Below are positions 40,901 through 52,304 of a stretch of 64,000 nt of DNA, piece by piece. Made by a program: the position numbers and the translations under genes. Numbering within the stretch: the first letter of the stretch is position 1; each line of letters opens with the position of its first letter. The DNA lies in NCBI GenBank assembly GCA_033032865.1, contig JAWHQI010000734.1, positions 186,001 through 250,000 of the forward strand, read 5' to 3'. This DNA comes from Dactylorhiza incarnata (Eukaryota > Streptophyta > Magnoliopsida > Asparagales > Orchidaceae). The notes beneath the pieces were generated by a model. It did not search any database. It was not told the origin of the DNA and saw only the letters and a program-made list of their open reading frames with translations.

Positions 40901-43231
40901 AACCTCATCCATGATCTTGGGAAGTGGAGCGTCGGTGACCATGTTGACAGTTCGGACGTAGCACTCCCAAGCTACCTTTGGGTTGCTTCTGACCCGATAC
41001 TGTTTTCCTTCAGCAGCGAACTTGAGGGCAAGGTGAAAAGTGGACACTATTGCTCTATACGCATTGAGAATCGGCCTCCCGAAGATAGCACAGTAGTTGC
41101 TTGGGGCATCTACTACCACGAAATTGATCAACTTTATCACCCCTCCAAGAGAGACCAGGAGCTTCACTGAACCCTCTACTTCCTTCTTCTCCCCAGAAAA
41201 ACCGTAGAGGGGCCCATCGGTGGAAAGTAGATGCTTTCCGGTCTTCAGGGCCTCGAAAGTCGGGCGGAAAAGGAGATTGACGGAGCTGCCGGTATCAATC
41301 AGAATCTTGTGGACTGTATAGTTTTCGATGATGGCCTTGATAACCACCGCATCATCGAAAGGATTAGCATTGGGGGGAAGGTCTTCCTGACCAAACGTGA
41401 CAATAGTGCTTTCGGGAGGAGAACTTGTAGTGGCTGCCACTTCCTGCTTTAGAACTCTCGCAATGCTGGATTTGCGAGATGATTCCGCTCCAGCTCCCCC
41501 ATGGATACAATAGATGTCCCCTAAAGGGCCCACATCATTGACTTCGACGCATTCGGTAGAAGGATGGATGTCACCATAGCAGCCGGCGTCCTCGACGTCG
41601 GCGCATTCCCAGGTCACTTCTACCGTTTCCTTCTCCTTTTTCTTCTCGGTAGTTGGCTCAGCAGTTTTATCTTTCCGAACTAGACCCCGGAGCTTTCCTT
41701 CTCCCAGGAGTCTTTCTATAAGCAGACGAAGAGCTCGACAGTCTTCAGTTAGATGTCCCCCCTCTTTATGATATTCACAATAAAGGTTCGGATTTCGATT
41801 GCGAATATCCGACTTCAGAGGAGCAGGCCTTTTGAAATCTGGCCTCTTTTGCAGAATCTGGACTACTTCGTCCATGGTGACGTTTAGGGGAGTGAATGAC
41901 TCTTGCGAATCATCGTATTGAGTTGATGGAATGACTGGAGGTGGCTGCGCGGCATACTGTTGCAAATATACCGGCATAATTTGCGGAAAGGGAGCAGATG
42001 GAGCGGGGGCGACGGCCAATGGTGGTTTCTGATCTTGAAACCGCTGATGGCCCATAAATGGTTGCTTATTTTTGTAGTTCCTTCCCCCTTGGGAACGGGG
42101 TTCAAAGTGGGACTGATTCGATGGTGGATGATGGAAGGACGGATTTGATGGCTCCTTGTCGCTTACCAGCTTCGCGACGTAGTCTGGATTGCTCTTCTCT
42201 CCTCTGATAAACATATTTGCCAAACTTATCATTTCCTGATAAGTCTTAGGCTCCCTTATATTTGCTTCGAACTTTAGGGGGCCCTCTCTTAGGCCATGGA
42301 TGAGGGCAACCCTATACAGCTCCGGGTCCACATTTTGGACTTCCATGATCTCTTTCTGGAATCGATCCACAAAACGAGCCCATGTCTCGCCTTCCCGTTG
42401 TTTTATATCGAAAAGGGCCGCCGTGCCACTCTTTCTCTTCCTTGAGGTGGAGAATCTCAGCAGGAATTCTCTTCGCAGCTCCGCGAAACAACGGATCGAC
42501 CTGGGGTGCAAACCGTAAAAACATTCCCTCGCTTGTCCTTCAAAGGAGGTTACAAGAAGCATGCACTTGGTTGCATCAGTTAAGGTTCTGAGAGCAATGG
42601 CTGACTCGAAAGCTTGTAAATGAACCGTGGGATCAGTCTCCCCATTGAAAGCTGGCAGGCGAGGCTCCCTAAAATTATTAGGGGCAGGCTCCCCTCTGAC
42701 TTCATCCACAAAGGGAGAAGTTTCTTCCATGTCTTCATACAGAGGAGCAGGGTAATAAGCCGCCGGAGCTGCGGCTATTCGCGGACAAGCCGCCTGATAA
42801 GAAGACCGGGCAGCAGCTTCTGGCGGGTAGGAGTGATGAATAGGAACTTCAGGCGGGTAGGAGAGATGGGCCGCGCCCTCCTGCGGGTAGGAAAGCTGGG
42901 CAGCGTGAGAAGTCGCCCCTGGAAGTCGAGGACTCGAGCTGGCATGTTGTGCTAGCCGCAGGGTCTTCTTGATGGAGCTGGAAATTAGCGGCTTGCGGTA
43001 GCGAGTAAGGAGGAGGTGGAGGAAGACCGGGGTCACCGCCTGATTAGCCGCGGCTTGTTGCGGAACTAGTCGCTCGGTTAGCATTGCTAAAGTCTGACTG
43101 ATCGCTTCAAGTCGCTGATCAGTGGCCCTCTGAGCCCGCCCGGCTTCTCTCCTTGATTGCTCCAGGGCTTCCCATAAAGAGTCCTCGCTATGATCGGAGC
43201 GGTCTCCAAGGGGGAACTGACGATCTGACAT
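37926..43231 (-). pseudogene. gag-pol: Element E gag-pol polyprotein (multiple stops)
   Basis: Start MSDRQFPLGD at 43231. Gag core, zinc knuckle CEYHKEGGHLTEDC, protease DTGSS, RT (YVDD), both RNase H domains and integrase to the GQVEAA motif can be followed. Breaks: a shifted stretch in gag at about 43025-42905 restored by a second indel; TAA at 40562-40564 before RT; TAA at 39245-39247 in the second RNase H; TAG at 38567-38569 in the integrase finger (CVQCQ); one-base loss near 37980; then truncation by element D. Three of the stops are C-to-T type on one strand (Gln to stop in two), as expected from decay of methylated cytosine. Confidence 0.93.
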
Positions 43232-43359
43232 CGTGGCGAAAAGGATTTCACCGACAATCCGCGATCTGAAGGTCGCGTGTTTCTGTTGAGTCCGAGATCA
43301 CACCTCCGTGGGAAAACGGAGGCTGCGGGTTGCCGGTTACTTTTTATGTAGAAGAATGA

Positions 43360-43423
43360 GACCGCTAGCAGCGGTCAAGGCCAGACTTTGCCCGCCGCGG
43401 CAAATGCCACTCCTGCGACGGGC
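43360..43423 (-). other. Conserved hairpin pair in LTR E
   Basis: GCCCGTCGC/GCGGCGGGC and GACCGCT-GCT-AGCGGTC on the minus strand. Confidence 0.75.
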
Positions 43424-43583
43424 TTTCCTTTGATTAGAAAGAAGTGGTTACAGCGGGCTGCAAGTGCAGGAAAAGAGAAGCCGGCCGGTCAGACAGTCCG
43501 CAAGACGAGAAACTCGAGTCCGCAGCTCAAACAAGCGAGCTCCTAGGTTCGAGTCTGTGTCCCTTGGGAATAGTGCCGCCCCC

Positions 43584-43591
43584 TATTTATA
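43584..43591 (-). promoter_or_regulatory. LTR TATA box, element E
   Basis: TATAAATA on the minus strand in the family context. Confidence 0.7.
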
Positions 43592-44050
43592 GGCTTGGGG
43601 GCCTGCCCGAACGGGCAGGGATAAAATAACCGCCTGCCCGGGTACAGGAGAAACAGGCAGGCGGTGACGGGATACACAAAGAAGGAAAGAAAGAAGCCGC
43701 GTGGCTTGCCCCTCCGAATTGTCTGACCAGAGGCTAAAGATGATGTGGCCAAGGCGACGATGCTACCCGCTCGATCTTTGTCTTGAGACCGCGGCTTGTT
43801 CTTTGATTGTGGACCTTGGCTTATCCCCATGGCATAAACCGCGCGACCTCCGACTTGAGACCGCGACTTGCCCTGCTGGACTTGGGCCTGGACTATCTTT
43901 AGTACTTGGCGGCGGTCTGAGTTATGCCAGACCGCCCGACCTGTGTTAGCTGGTGTCGATGGATCACGTTTAATCTGAGCCGGGCGACTTAGACCCGCAA
44001 ACCGCTCGGTCTGCGAGTAATCCTCTTGGAAGCGGTTTCCCGGGTAAACA

Positions 44051-46392
44051 GTAGGGCTCCGATCTCATTCCTAAATAGTGTTGTGGGGATAAAATCAGAC
44101 AACCAGATCAAAAGTTGTTGCTGTTTAAAGTTTGAGTGTCATTTGGAGCTAAATCTCTCACTTTTACTACAAACCGCATCTAAAATTCTTTCATTTTGAA
44201 ATGTATGTCATATGGAGCTAAATCTCGCATTAACACTACAACCCACTGTATATCGACCTCTAAACTACCTTGAATGGGTTAAATTCGTTCTCCATTGGAT
44301 TTTGGGCTCCGATCTCATTACGAAAAGGTATTGTGGGCGAAAATCGGACAACCGGATAAAAAGTTCTGGATCTTTAAAGTTTAGGTCTCCTTTCGAGCTA
44401 AATACCTTATTACAAACCCGCTGTATAATGACCACTAAACAAACTGGATGGGTAAAATTTGCTTTCCATTTGATGTAGGGCTCGGAGCTCTTTCCAAAAA
44501 GGTGTTGTGCGCAAAAATCGGACAACCAGATCAAAAGATATGGCTGTTACAGTTTATGTGTCAAGAGGAGCCCTCGTCACCATTGCAACCCCCATGTATA
44601 TTGACCACTAAAATGAGCTGGAAGGGTTTATAATTGTGCTCCATTGGATGTATGCCTCCGAGCATATTCCGAAAAGGTGATGTTGGCAAAAATCAAACAT
44701 ACAAATCAAAAGTTATGCCTGTTGGAAGATTTAGGTGTCATTTGGAGCGAAATTTCACATTACCGCTGCAACGCTCTAAATATTCACAACTAAATGAACT
44801 GGAATGGGTAAAACATGTGCTCCAATGAATGTAGTGCTACGAGCTCATTTTGAAAAGGTGTTGTGTGGTAAAATCAGGCAACCGGATCAAAAGTTATTGC
44901 GGTTTAAAGTTTGAGCATCATTTGGAGCTAAATCTCTCATTTTTCACTACAACCCACTATAGATCAACCACAAACGAACTGGAATGGGTAAAACTTGTTG
45001 TCCATTGGATGTAGGGCTCTGATCTCATTCCGAAAAGGCGTTGTGGGCAAAAATCAGACAACCGGATCAAAAGCTATGGGTGTTTGAAGTTTAGGTGCCA
45101 ATTGGAGTAAAATCCCTCATTTCAACTGTAATCCACTTTACGTCGACCACCAAATGAACTTGATCGAGTAAATCATATTCCCCTTAGGATGTATGGCTCT
45201 TAGCTCTTTCCGAAAAGGTGTTTTGTGCAAAATCCGGACATCCGGATCTAAAGTTATAGCTGTTTGAAGTTTAGGTGTCAGTTGGAGCTAAATCCCACAT
45301 TACCACTTCAACTCAATGCATATCGACCGCTGAACGAACTACAATGGGTAAAACTCGCTCTCCATTGAATGTAGGGCTCAGAGCTCATTTCGAAGAGGTG
45401 TTGGGGCAAAAATCACACAACCTGATCAAAAGTTATGGCTGTTGGAAGTTTAGGTGTCATTTAGAGCTACATTTTGCATTAACAGTGCAACCCGCTCAAT
45501 ATAGACAACTAAATGAACTGTAATGGTAAAACTTGTGCTTCAATGATTTTAGGGCTCCGATCTCATTCCTAAATGGTGTTGTAGGGATAAAATCAGACAA
45601 CCGGATCAAAAGCTGTTGCTTTTTAAAGTTTGAGTGTCATTTGGAGCTAAATCTCTCACTTTCACTACAAACCGCATCTAAAATTCTTTCATTTTGAAAT
45701 GTATGTGTCACTTGGAGCTAAATCTCGCATTAACACTACAAACCACTGTATATCGACCTCTAAACTACCTTGAATGGGTTAAATTCATTCTCCATTGGAT
45801 TTTGGGCTCCGATCTCATTACGAAAAGGTATTGTGGGCGAAAATCGGACAACCGGATAAAAAGTTCTGGATCTTTAAAGTTTAGGTCTCCTTTCGAGCTA
45901 AATACCTTATTACAAACCCGCTGTATATTGACCACTAAACAAACTGGATGGGTAAAATTTGCTTTCCATTGGATGTAGGGCTCGGAGCTCTTTCCAAAAA
46001 GGTGTTGTGCGCAAAAATCGGACAACCAGATCAAAAGATATGGCTGTTACAGTTTATGTGTCAAGAGGAGCCCTTGTCACCATTGCAACCCCCATGTATA
46101 TTGACCACTAAAATGAGCTGGAAGGGTTTATAATTGTGCTCCATTGGATGTATGCCTCCGAGCATATTTCGAAAAGGTGATGTGGGCAAAAATCAAACAT
46201 ACAAATCAAAAGTTATGCCTGTTGGAAGGTTTAGGTGTCATTTGGAGCGAAATTTCACATTACCGCTGCAACGCTCTAAATATTCACAACTAAATGAACT
46301 GGAATGGGTAAAACATGTGCTCCAATGAATGTAGTGCTACGAGCTCATTTCGAAAAGGTGTTGTGTGGTAAAATCAGGCAACCGGGTCAAAA
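44051..46392. repeat. Satellite array, left block (8-monomer higher-order repeat)
   Basis: Tandem monomers of ~174-180 bp, each starting near a GTAGGGCTC-like box and containing CCGGATCAAAAGTTATGG. Starts are near 44054, 44304, 44478, 44654, 44834, 45013, 45193, 45373, 45552, 45804, 45978, 46154 and 46334. The first monomer (~250 bp) carries an internal ~70-bp partial duplication and recurs at 45552. Neighbouring monomers differ but the pattern repeats every ~1,498 bp, so this is an eight-monomer higher-order repeat (m1-m8). Short open frames inside are repeat artefacts. Confidence 0.93.
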
Positions 46393-46398
46393 GTTATT

Positions 46399-49300
46399 TG
46401 TAACTGGAAAGAAGAACTTGACAGCTTGCTCCAGCCTGATGCCATTTGGGCTGATCAATACTACTCCGGCTCCCACAGAGTTTCTGCCAGAAGCGCCGTC
46501 CACATAAATGATCCAAGCCAGAGGAGATTGTACCACCTGTTCAGGACTAGGCTCTGTTGTATCTACCAAGAAGTCTGCCAAGATTTGCGCTTTGATTACT
46601 GTCCGGGGGATGTATGATATCTCAAATTTACTTAGTTCAATAGCCCATTTTGCCAACCTCCCCGAATGATCTGGTTTTTCAAGAATATTTTTTAAAGGAT
46701 GATCTGTAATAACTTGGCCGGAATGAGCCTGAAAATAAGGGCGAAGCCTTCGCGAGGACATAACCAAGGCCAAGGCCAGTTTCTCCAGGATCGAGTATCT
46801 AGTTTCTGCATCCTTAAGGATGTGGCTGACATAGTATATTGGAAACTGCCTCCTCTTTTCTTCCCGAATGAGGACAGAATTCACCGCATCCGGTTCGACT
46901 CCCAGATATAAGAATAGCTTTTCTCCCTCACGGGGACTTTGGAGTAGTGGGGTCGAAGTTTAACTGTTCTTTCAGCTGCTCAAAAGCCTTGTTACACTCC
47001 TCGCTCCATTCGAACTTTGATCCCCCTCGCAATGTTTTAAAGAATGGGGCACTTTTATCTCCGGATTTGGAGATAAACCTGCTCAATCCTGCCAATCTCC
47101 CCCCAAGTTGTTAAACTTCTTTAGTATTTTGAGGAGGGGTCATATCAAGGATGGCCTTCACCTTATCTGGATTTGGTGCAAGGCCATCAGGAGTTAAGAG
47201 ATGCCCAAGAAATTTTCCTTTGCTTGCCCCGAACACACATTTCAATGGGTTTAATTTTAACTTGAACCTCCGTAGAGTAGCGAACGTCTCTACGAGGTCT
47301 TCCAAGTGCAATGAGAATGTTTTACTTTTGAGAAGAAGGTCATCAACGTAAACTTCGAGATTCCTGCCCTTTTGATGTTTAAAGACGGTATCCATCATTC
47401 TTTGGTATGTTGCGCCCGCGTTTTTAAGACCGAAGGGCATTACGAGATAGCAGTAACACCCATCATTTGTGATAAATTAGGTATGCGGGATGTCAGGTTT
47501 GTGCATTTTAATTTGATGATACCCGGAGAAGGCATCGAGGAAACTCATAAAACCATACCCAACCGCGGAATCAACTAAGACATCTATCCGTGGCAAAGGG
47601 TAACAATCTTTAGGGAACGCTTTATTAAGTTTGGTGAAGTCCACGCACATGCGCCACTTCCCACCAGATTTCTTAACCATTACAACATTCGACATCCACG
47701 TGGGATAATGAATCTCAGAAATGAAACCCGCTTTTAGGAGTTTGGAAACCTCCTCTCTGATGGGCAACGCCAGCTTGGTCGCCACTTCTCTCTTCTTTTG
47801 CTGGACGGGCTTGAATTCAGGAGACACATTTAGATGATGACAAGCCACGTCCGAATCCACTCCTGGCATATCCTCCGCTGACCAAGCGAAGATATCCAGG
47901 TTTTCCAACAAGCAGGAGATTAGCTCTATTTTCTCCTCCTCTGGCAACTCAGCGTTGATGACCAGCTTCTTTTCTGCTCCTTTAGTAATAGGAACTTCTT
48001 GGGTCGCTTGGGCAGGTTCCAAGTGAGCTCCTTCTCGATCTTTTCCTTCCTCGGCGGCCTCTGGAGATTCAGCAATCTCCAAAGCCTCAGCCACGGCCTC
48101 GGGAAGCGGAACATCGGTGATCATGTTGACAGTTCGGACGTAGCACTCCCGAGCCACCTTTGGGTTGCTCCTGACCCGATACTGCTTTCCTTCGGCCGCG
48201 AACTTGAGGGCAAGGTGAAAGGTCGACACTACTGCCCTATATGCATTGAGAATCGGCCTCCTGAAGATGGCACAGTAGTTGCTCGGGGCATCCACTACCA
48301 CAAAATTGATTAACTTTATTACTCCTCCGAGCGAGACCAGGAGCTTTACTGAGCCCTCTACTTCCTTCCTCTCCCAAGAAAAACCGTAGAGGGGCCCGTC
48401 GGTGGAAAGCAAAGACTTTCCAGTCTTCAGGGCCTCGAAAGTCGGGCGGAAAAGGAGATTGACGGAGCTGCCGGTATCAATCGGGATCTTGTGGACTGTA
48501 TAGTTTTCGATGACGTCCTTGATGACCACCGCATCGTCGAAGGGATTAGCATTGGGGGGAAGGTCATCCTGACCAAATGTGACAATAGTGCTTTCGGGAG
48601 GAGAACTTGTAGTGGCTGCCACTTCATGCTTTAGAACTCTCGCAATGCTGGATTTGCGAGATGATTCCGCTCCAGCTCCTCCATGAATACAATAGATGTC
48701 CCCTAAGGGGCCCACATCATTGACTTCGACGCATTCGGTGGAAGGATGGATGCCATCATAGCAGCCGACGTCTTCGACGTCGGCACATTCCCAGGTTACT
48801 TCTACTGTTTCTTTCTCTTTTCTCTTCTCGGCAGTTGGTTCAGCAGTTGTATCTTTCCGAACTAGACCCCGGAGCTTTCCTTCTCCCAGGAGTCTCTCTA
48901 TCAGCAAACGAAGGGCCCGACAGTCTTCGGTTAGATGCCCCCCTTCTTTATGATATTCATAATAAAGGTTCAGATTTCGATTGCGGATATCCGACTTCAG
49001 AGGAGCAGGCCTTTTGAAATCTGGCCTCTTTTGTAGAATCTGGACTACTTCGTCCATGGTGACGTTTAAGGGAGTGAATGACTCTTGTGAGTCATCATAT
49101 TGAGTGGATTGAATGATTGGAGGTGGTTGCGCGGTGTACTGTTGTAAGTATACCGGCATGATTTGCGGAAGAGGAGCGGATGGAGCGGGAGCGATGGCCA
49201 AAGGTGGTTTCTGATCTTGAAACCGCTGATGGCCCATGAATGGTTGCTTATTTTTGTAATTTCTCCCCCTTTGGGAGCGGGGTTCAAAGTGGGACTGATT

Positions 49301-50440
49301 CGATGGCGGATGATGGAAGGACAGATTTGACTGCTCCTTGTCGCTTACCAGCTTTGCGACGTAGCCTGGATTACTCTTCTCCCCTCTGATAAACATATTT
49401 TCCAGACTTATCATCTCTTGATAAGTCCTAGGCTCCCTTATATTTGCCTCAAATTTCAAGGGGCCCTCCCTCAAACCATGAATGAGGGCAACCATGTACA
49501 AATCAGGATCCACATTTTGGACCTCCATGATCTCTTTCTGGAAGCGGTCTACAAAACGAGCCCACGTCTCGTCTTCCCGCTGTTTTATTTTGAAAAGGGC
49601 CGCCGGGCCACTCTCTCTCTTCCTCGAGGTAGAGAATCTCAGCAGGAATTCCATTCGCAGCTCAGCGAAACAACGGATTGACCTGGGGTGCAATCCGTAA
49701 AACCACTCTCTTGCTTGTCCTTCAAAGGAGGTCACAAGAAGCTTGCACTTGGTCGCATCAGTTAAGGTTCTAAGAGCGATGGCTGACTCGAAGGCTTGTA
49801 AATGAACCGTGGGATCTGCCTCCCCATTAAAAGCTGGCAGGCGAGGCTCTCTAAAATTATTAGGGGCAGGCTCCCCTCTGACTTCGTCCACAAAGGGAGA
49901 AGTTTCTTCCATATCTTCATATAGTGGAGTAGGATAATAAGTCGCCGGAGCTGCGGCTATTCGTGGACAAGCCGCCTAATAAGAGGACCGGGCGGCAGCT
50001 TTTGGCGGGTAGGAGTGATGAATAGGAACTTCAGGCGGGTAGGAGTGATGAATAGGAACTTCAGGCGGGTAGGAAAGGCGGGCAGTGTGAGAAGCCGCCC
50101 CCTAGAAATCAAGGGCCCGAGCCGGCATGCTGTGCGCGGCTTCCTGATAGAAGCTTTGCCTAACCGCAAAGCCTTCTTGCTGGGGATGAAAGTTAGCGGC
50201 TTGTGGTAGCGGGTAAGGAGGAGGTGGAGGAAGGACCGGGGTCACCGCCTGATTAGCCGCGGTTTGTTGTGGAATTAGCCGCTCGGTTAGCATTGTTAAA
50301 ATCTGGCTGATCGCTTCAAGTCGCTGATCAGTGACCCTCTGAGCCCGCTCGGCTTCTCTCCTGGATTGCTCCAAGGCTTCCCACAAAGAGTCCTCGCTAT
50401 GATCGCAGCGGTCTCTAGGGGGGAACTGGCGGTCTGACAT
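46399..50440 (-). pseudogene. gag-pol: Element F gag-pol fragment (multiple stops)
   Basis: Start MSDRQFPPRD at 50440. Gag core, zinc-knuckle-like region (here the first Cys is Tyr: YYEYHKEGGH), protease (DTGSS), RT with YVDD, degenerate first RNase H and the start of the second RNase H are recognisable. Lesions: TAG at 50102-50104 and TAG at 49976-49978 in gag; TAA at 47477-47479 and 47111-47113 in RT; a one-base gain near 46960. The frame ends at the junction with the satellite inside VTNNQ of the second RNase H. Not functional. Confidence 0.92.
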
Positions 50441-50566
50441 TGTAGTGAGGATTTCACCGACAATCCACGATCTGAAGGTCGCGTGTTTCTGTTGAGTCTG
50501 AAATCGCACCTCCGAGGGAAATCGGAGGCTGCGGGTTGCCGGTTACTTTTTAGTTGAGAAAAATGA

Positions 50567-50630
50567 GACCGCTAGCAGCGGTCAAGGCCAGACTTCGCCC
50601 GTCACGGCGAATGCCACTCTTGTGACGGGC
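50567..50630 (-). other. Conserved hairpin pair in LTR F (compensatory change)
   Basis: Stem 1 at 50597-50630 has an A-T pair where B and G have G-C; stem 2 at 50567-50583 is GACCGCT/AGCGGTC. Confidence 0.78.
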
Positions 50631-50789
50631 TTTCCTTTGATTAAAATGAGGCAGTTACAGCGGTTACAAGTACAGGAAAGAAGAAGCCGGCCAGTCAGAC
50701 AGTCCGTAAGACGGGAAACTCGAGACCGCAGCTCAAACAAGCGAGCTCCTGGATTCGAGTGTGCGTGTCTTTGGAACAGTGCCGCCCCC

Positions 50790-50797
50790 TATTTATA
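50790..50797 (-). promoter_or_regulatory. LTR TATA box, element F
   Basis: TATAAATA on the minus strand in the family context. Confidence 0.65.
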
Positions 50798-51186
50798 GGC
50801 TCGGGGGCCTGCCCGGGTATAGGAGAAACTGGCAGGCGGTGACAGGACACACAAAGAAGGAAAAGAAATAAGCCGCGCGACTTGGCGGCTTGCCATTTCG
50901 ACCTGTCTGACAAGAGGCTGAGGATGACGCGACCAAGGCGACGATGCAATCCGGGCAGTCTTCATCTTGAGACCGCGACTTATTCTTTGATCCTGAACCT
51001 TGGCTTGTCTCTATGGCGCAATCCGCCCGGTCTCCGACTTGAGACCGCGACTTGTCTTATTGGACTTGGGCTTGGATTATCTTTAGTACTTGAGGGCGGT
51101 CTGAATTATGTTAGACCGCCCGTCCTGTGCTAGTTGGTGTTGATGGACAATGTATAACCTGAGCCGGGCGACTTGGATCCGCAAAC

Positions 51187-52185
51187 TGGAATGGGTAAAA
51201 CTTGTTGTCCATTGGATGTAGGGCTCTGATCTCATTCCAAAAGGCGTTGTGGTCAAAAATCAGACAACCGGATCAAAAGCTATGGGTGTTTGAAGTTTAG
51301 GTGCCAATTGGAGTAAAATCCCTCATTTCAACTGCAATCCACTATACGTCGACCACCAAATGAACTTGATCGAGTAAATCCTATTCCCCTTGGGATGTAT
51401 GGCTCTTAGCTCTTTCCGAAAAGGTGTTTTGTGCAAAATCCGGACATCCAGATTTAAAGTTATAGCTGTTTGAAGTTTAGGTGTCAGTTGGAGCTAAATC
51501 CCACATTACCACTTCAACTCAATGCATATCGACCGCTAAACGAACTACATTGGGTAAAACTCGCTCTCCATTGAATGTAGGGCTCATAGCTCATTTCAAA
51601 GAGGTGTTGTGGGCAAAAATCACACAACCTGATCAAAAATTATGGTTGTTTGAAGTTTAGGTGTCATTTGGAGCTACATTTTGCATTAACAGTGCAACCC
51701 GCTCAATATGGACACCTAAATGAACTGTAATGGTAAAACTTGTGCTTGAATGATTGTAGGGCTCCGATCTCATTCCTAAATGGTGTTGTGGGGATAAAAT
51801 CAGACAACCGGATCAAAAGCTGTTGCTTTTTAAAGTTTGAGTGTCATTTGGAGCTAAATCTCTCACTTTTACTACAAACCGCATCTAAAATTCTTTCATT
51901 TTGAAATGTATGTGTCATATGGAGCTAAATCTCGCATTAACACTACAACCCACTGTATATCGACCTCTAAACGACCTTAAATGGGTTAAATTCGTTCTCC
52001 ATTGGATTTTGGGCTCCAATCTCATTACGAAAAGGTATTGTGGGCGAAAATCGGAGAACCAGATAAAAGTTATGTATCTTTAAAGTTTAGGTCTCCTTTC
52101 GAGCTAAATACCTTATTACAAACCCGTTGTATATTGACCACTAAACAAACTGGATGGGTTAAATTTGCTTTACATTGGATGTAGG
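51187..52185. repeat. Satellite array, middle block
   Basis: Continues monomer m5 after F, then m6 (51219), m7 (~51398), m8 (~51579), m1 (~51757), m2 (~52008), ending at the GTAGG that starts m3. Element G is inserted there. The order is the same as in the left block. Confidence 0.93.
52181..52185. repeat. Target-site duplication GTAGG of element G, left copy
   Basis: GTAGG directly before the LTR tip TGTTTACCC at 52186; the partner is at 60827-60831. Confidence 0.95.
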
Positions 52186-52304
52186 TGTTTACCCAGAAAA
52201 CGGCGATCCTCTACGAGGAGGCCTTTTTCACGGCGTTTTTATACATGACGCGCCCAGAATGGTAAGAAGGGACGACCTCCTCCTTCAGATCACCCAAGGC
52301 GTGT

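Larger units (their letters stand above)
37926..44050 (-). mobile_element. Element E: Tat-lineage element, 5' part, old and broken
   Basis: Minus-strand element with 5' LTR 44050-43284, leader, gag-pol from 43231, cut in the integrase region at 37926 by the insertion of D. Its 3' end would lie beyond the left edge. Its right flank is satellite starting GTAGGGCTCC, so E was inserted in the satellite; GTAGG at 44051-44055 is the candidate target duplication. It carries the most lesions in the D/C/A nest, as expected of the outermost element. Confidence 0.92.
43284..44050 (-). repeat. 5' LTR of element E
   Basis: 767 bp on the minus strand, tip TGTTTACCCGGG at 44050, end CTCAACA at 43284. TATA box at 43584-43591; hairpin at 43390-43423 with one G-U pair; stem at 43360-43376. 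Confidence 0.92.
46393..51186 (-). mobile_element. Element F: doubly truncated Tat-lineage fragment
   Basis: Minus-strand fragment with a partial 5' LTR (51186-50490), gag and pol up to the second RNase H, where it stops at ~46399. No target duplication. The 5' LTR lacks its outer 48 bp and the 3' half of the element is missing. Both ends lie in the same satellite monomer (m5), of which about 80 bp is missing. The left junction shares GTTATT and the right junction AAC between element and satellite. It is related to E but has many differences and different lesions. Confidence 0.9.
50490..51186 (-). repeat. Partial 5' LTR of element F
   Basis: 697 bp; inner end CTCAACA intact at 50490, outer 48 bp missing. 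TATA box at 50790-50797. The hairpin at 50597-50630 reads GCCCGTCAC/GTGACGGGC on the minus strand: both sides of one pair have changed together compared with B. Confidence 0.9.

Noticed and set aside
44212..46328. Repeated 60-90 residue frames in the satellite (and at 62039-62376, 63525-63862)
   Set aside because: They follow the satellite period and differ in frame between monomers; no protein family and no codon constraint visible.
46399..50440. F as a recent duplicate of E
   Set aside because: Stops and indels differ in position and many bases differ, so they are separate family members.
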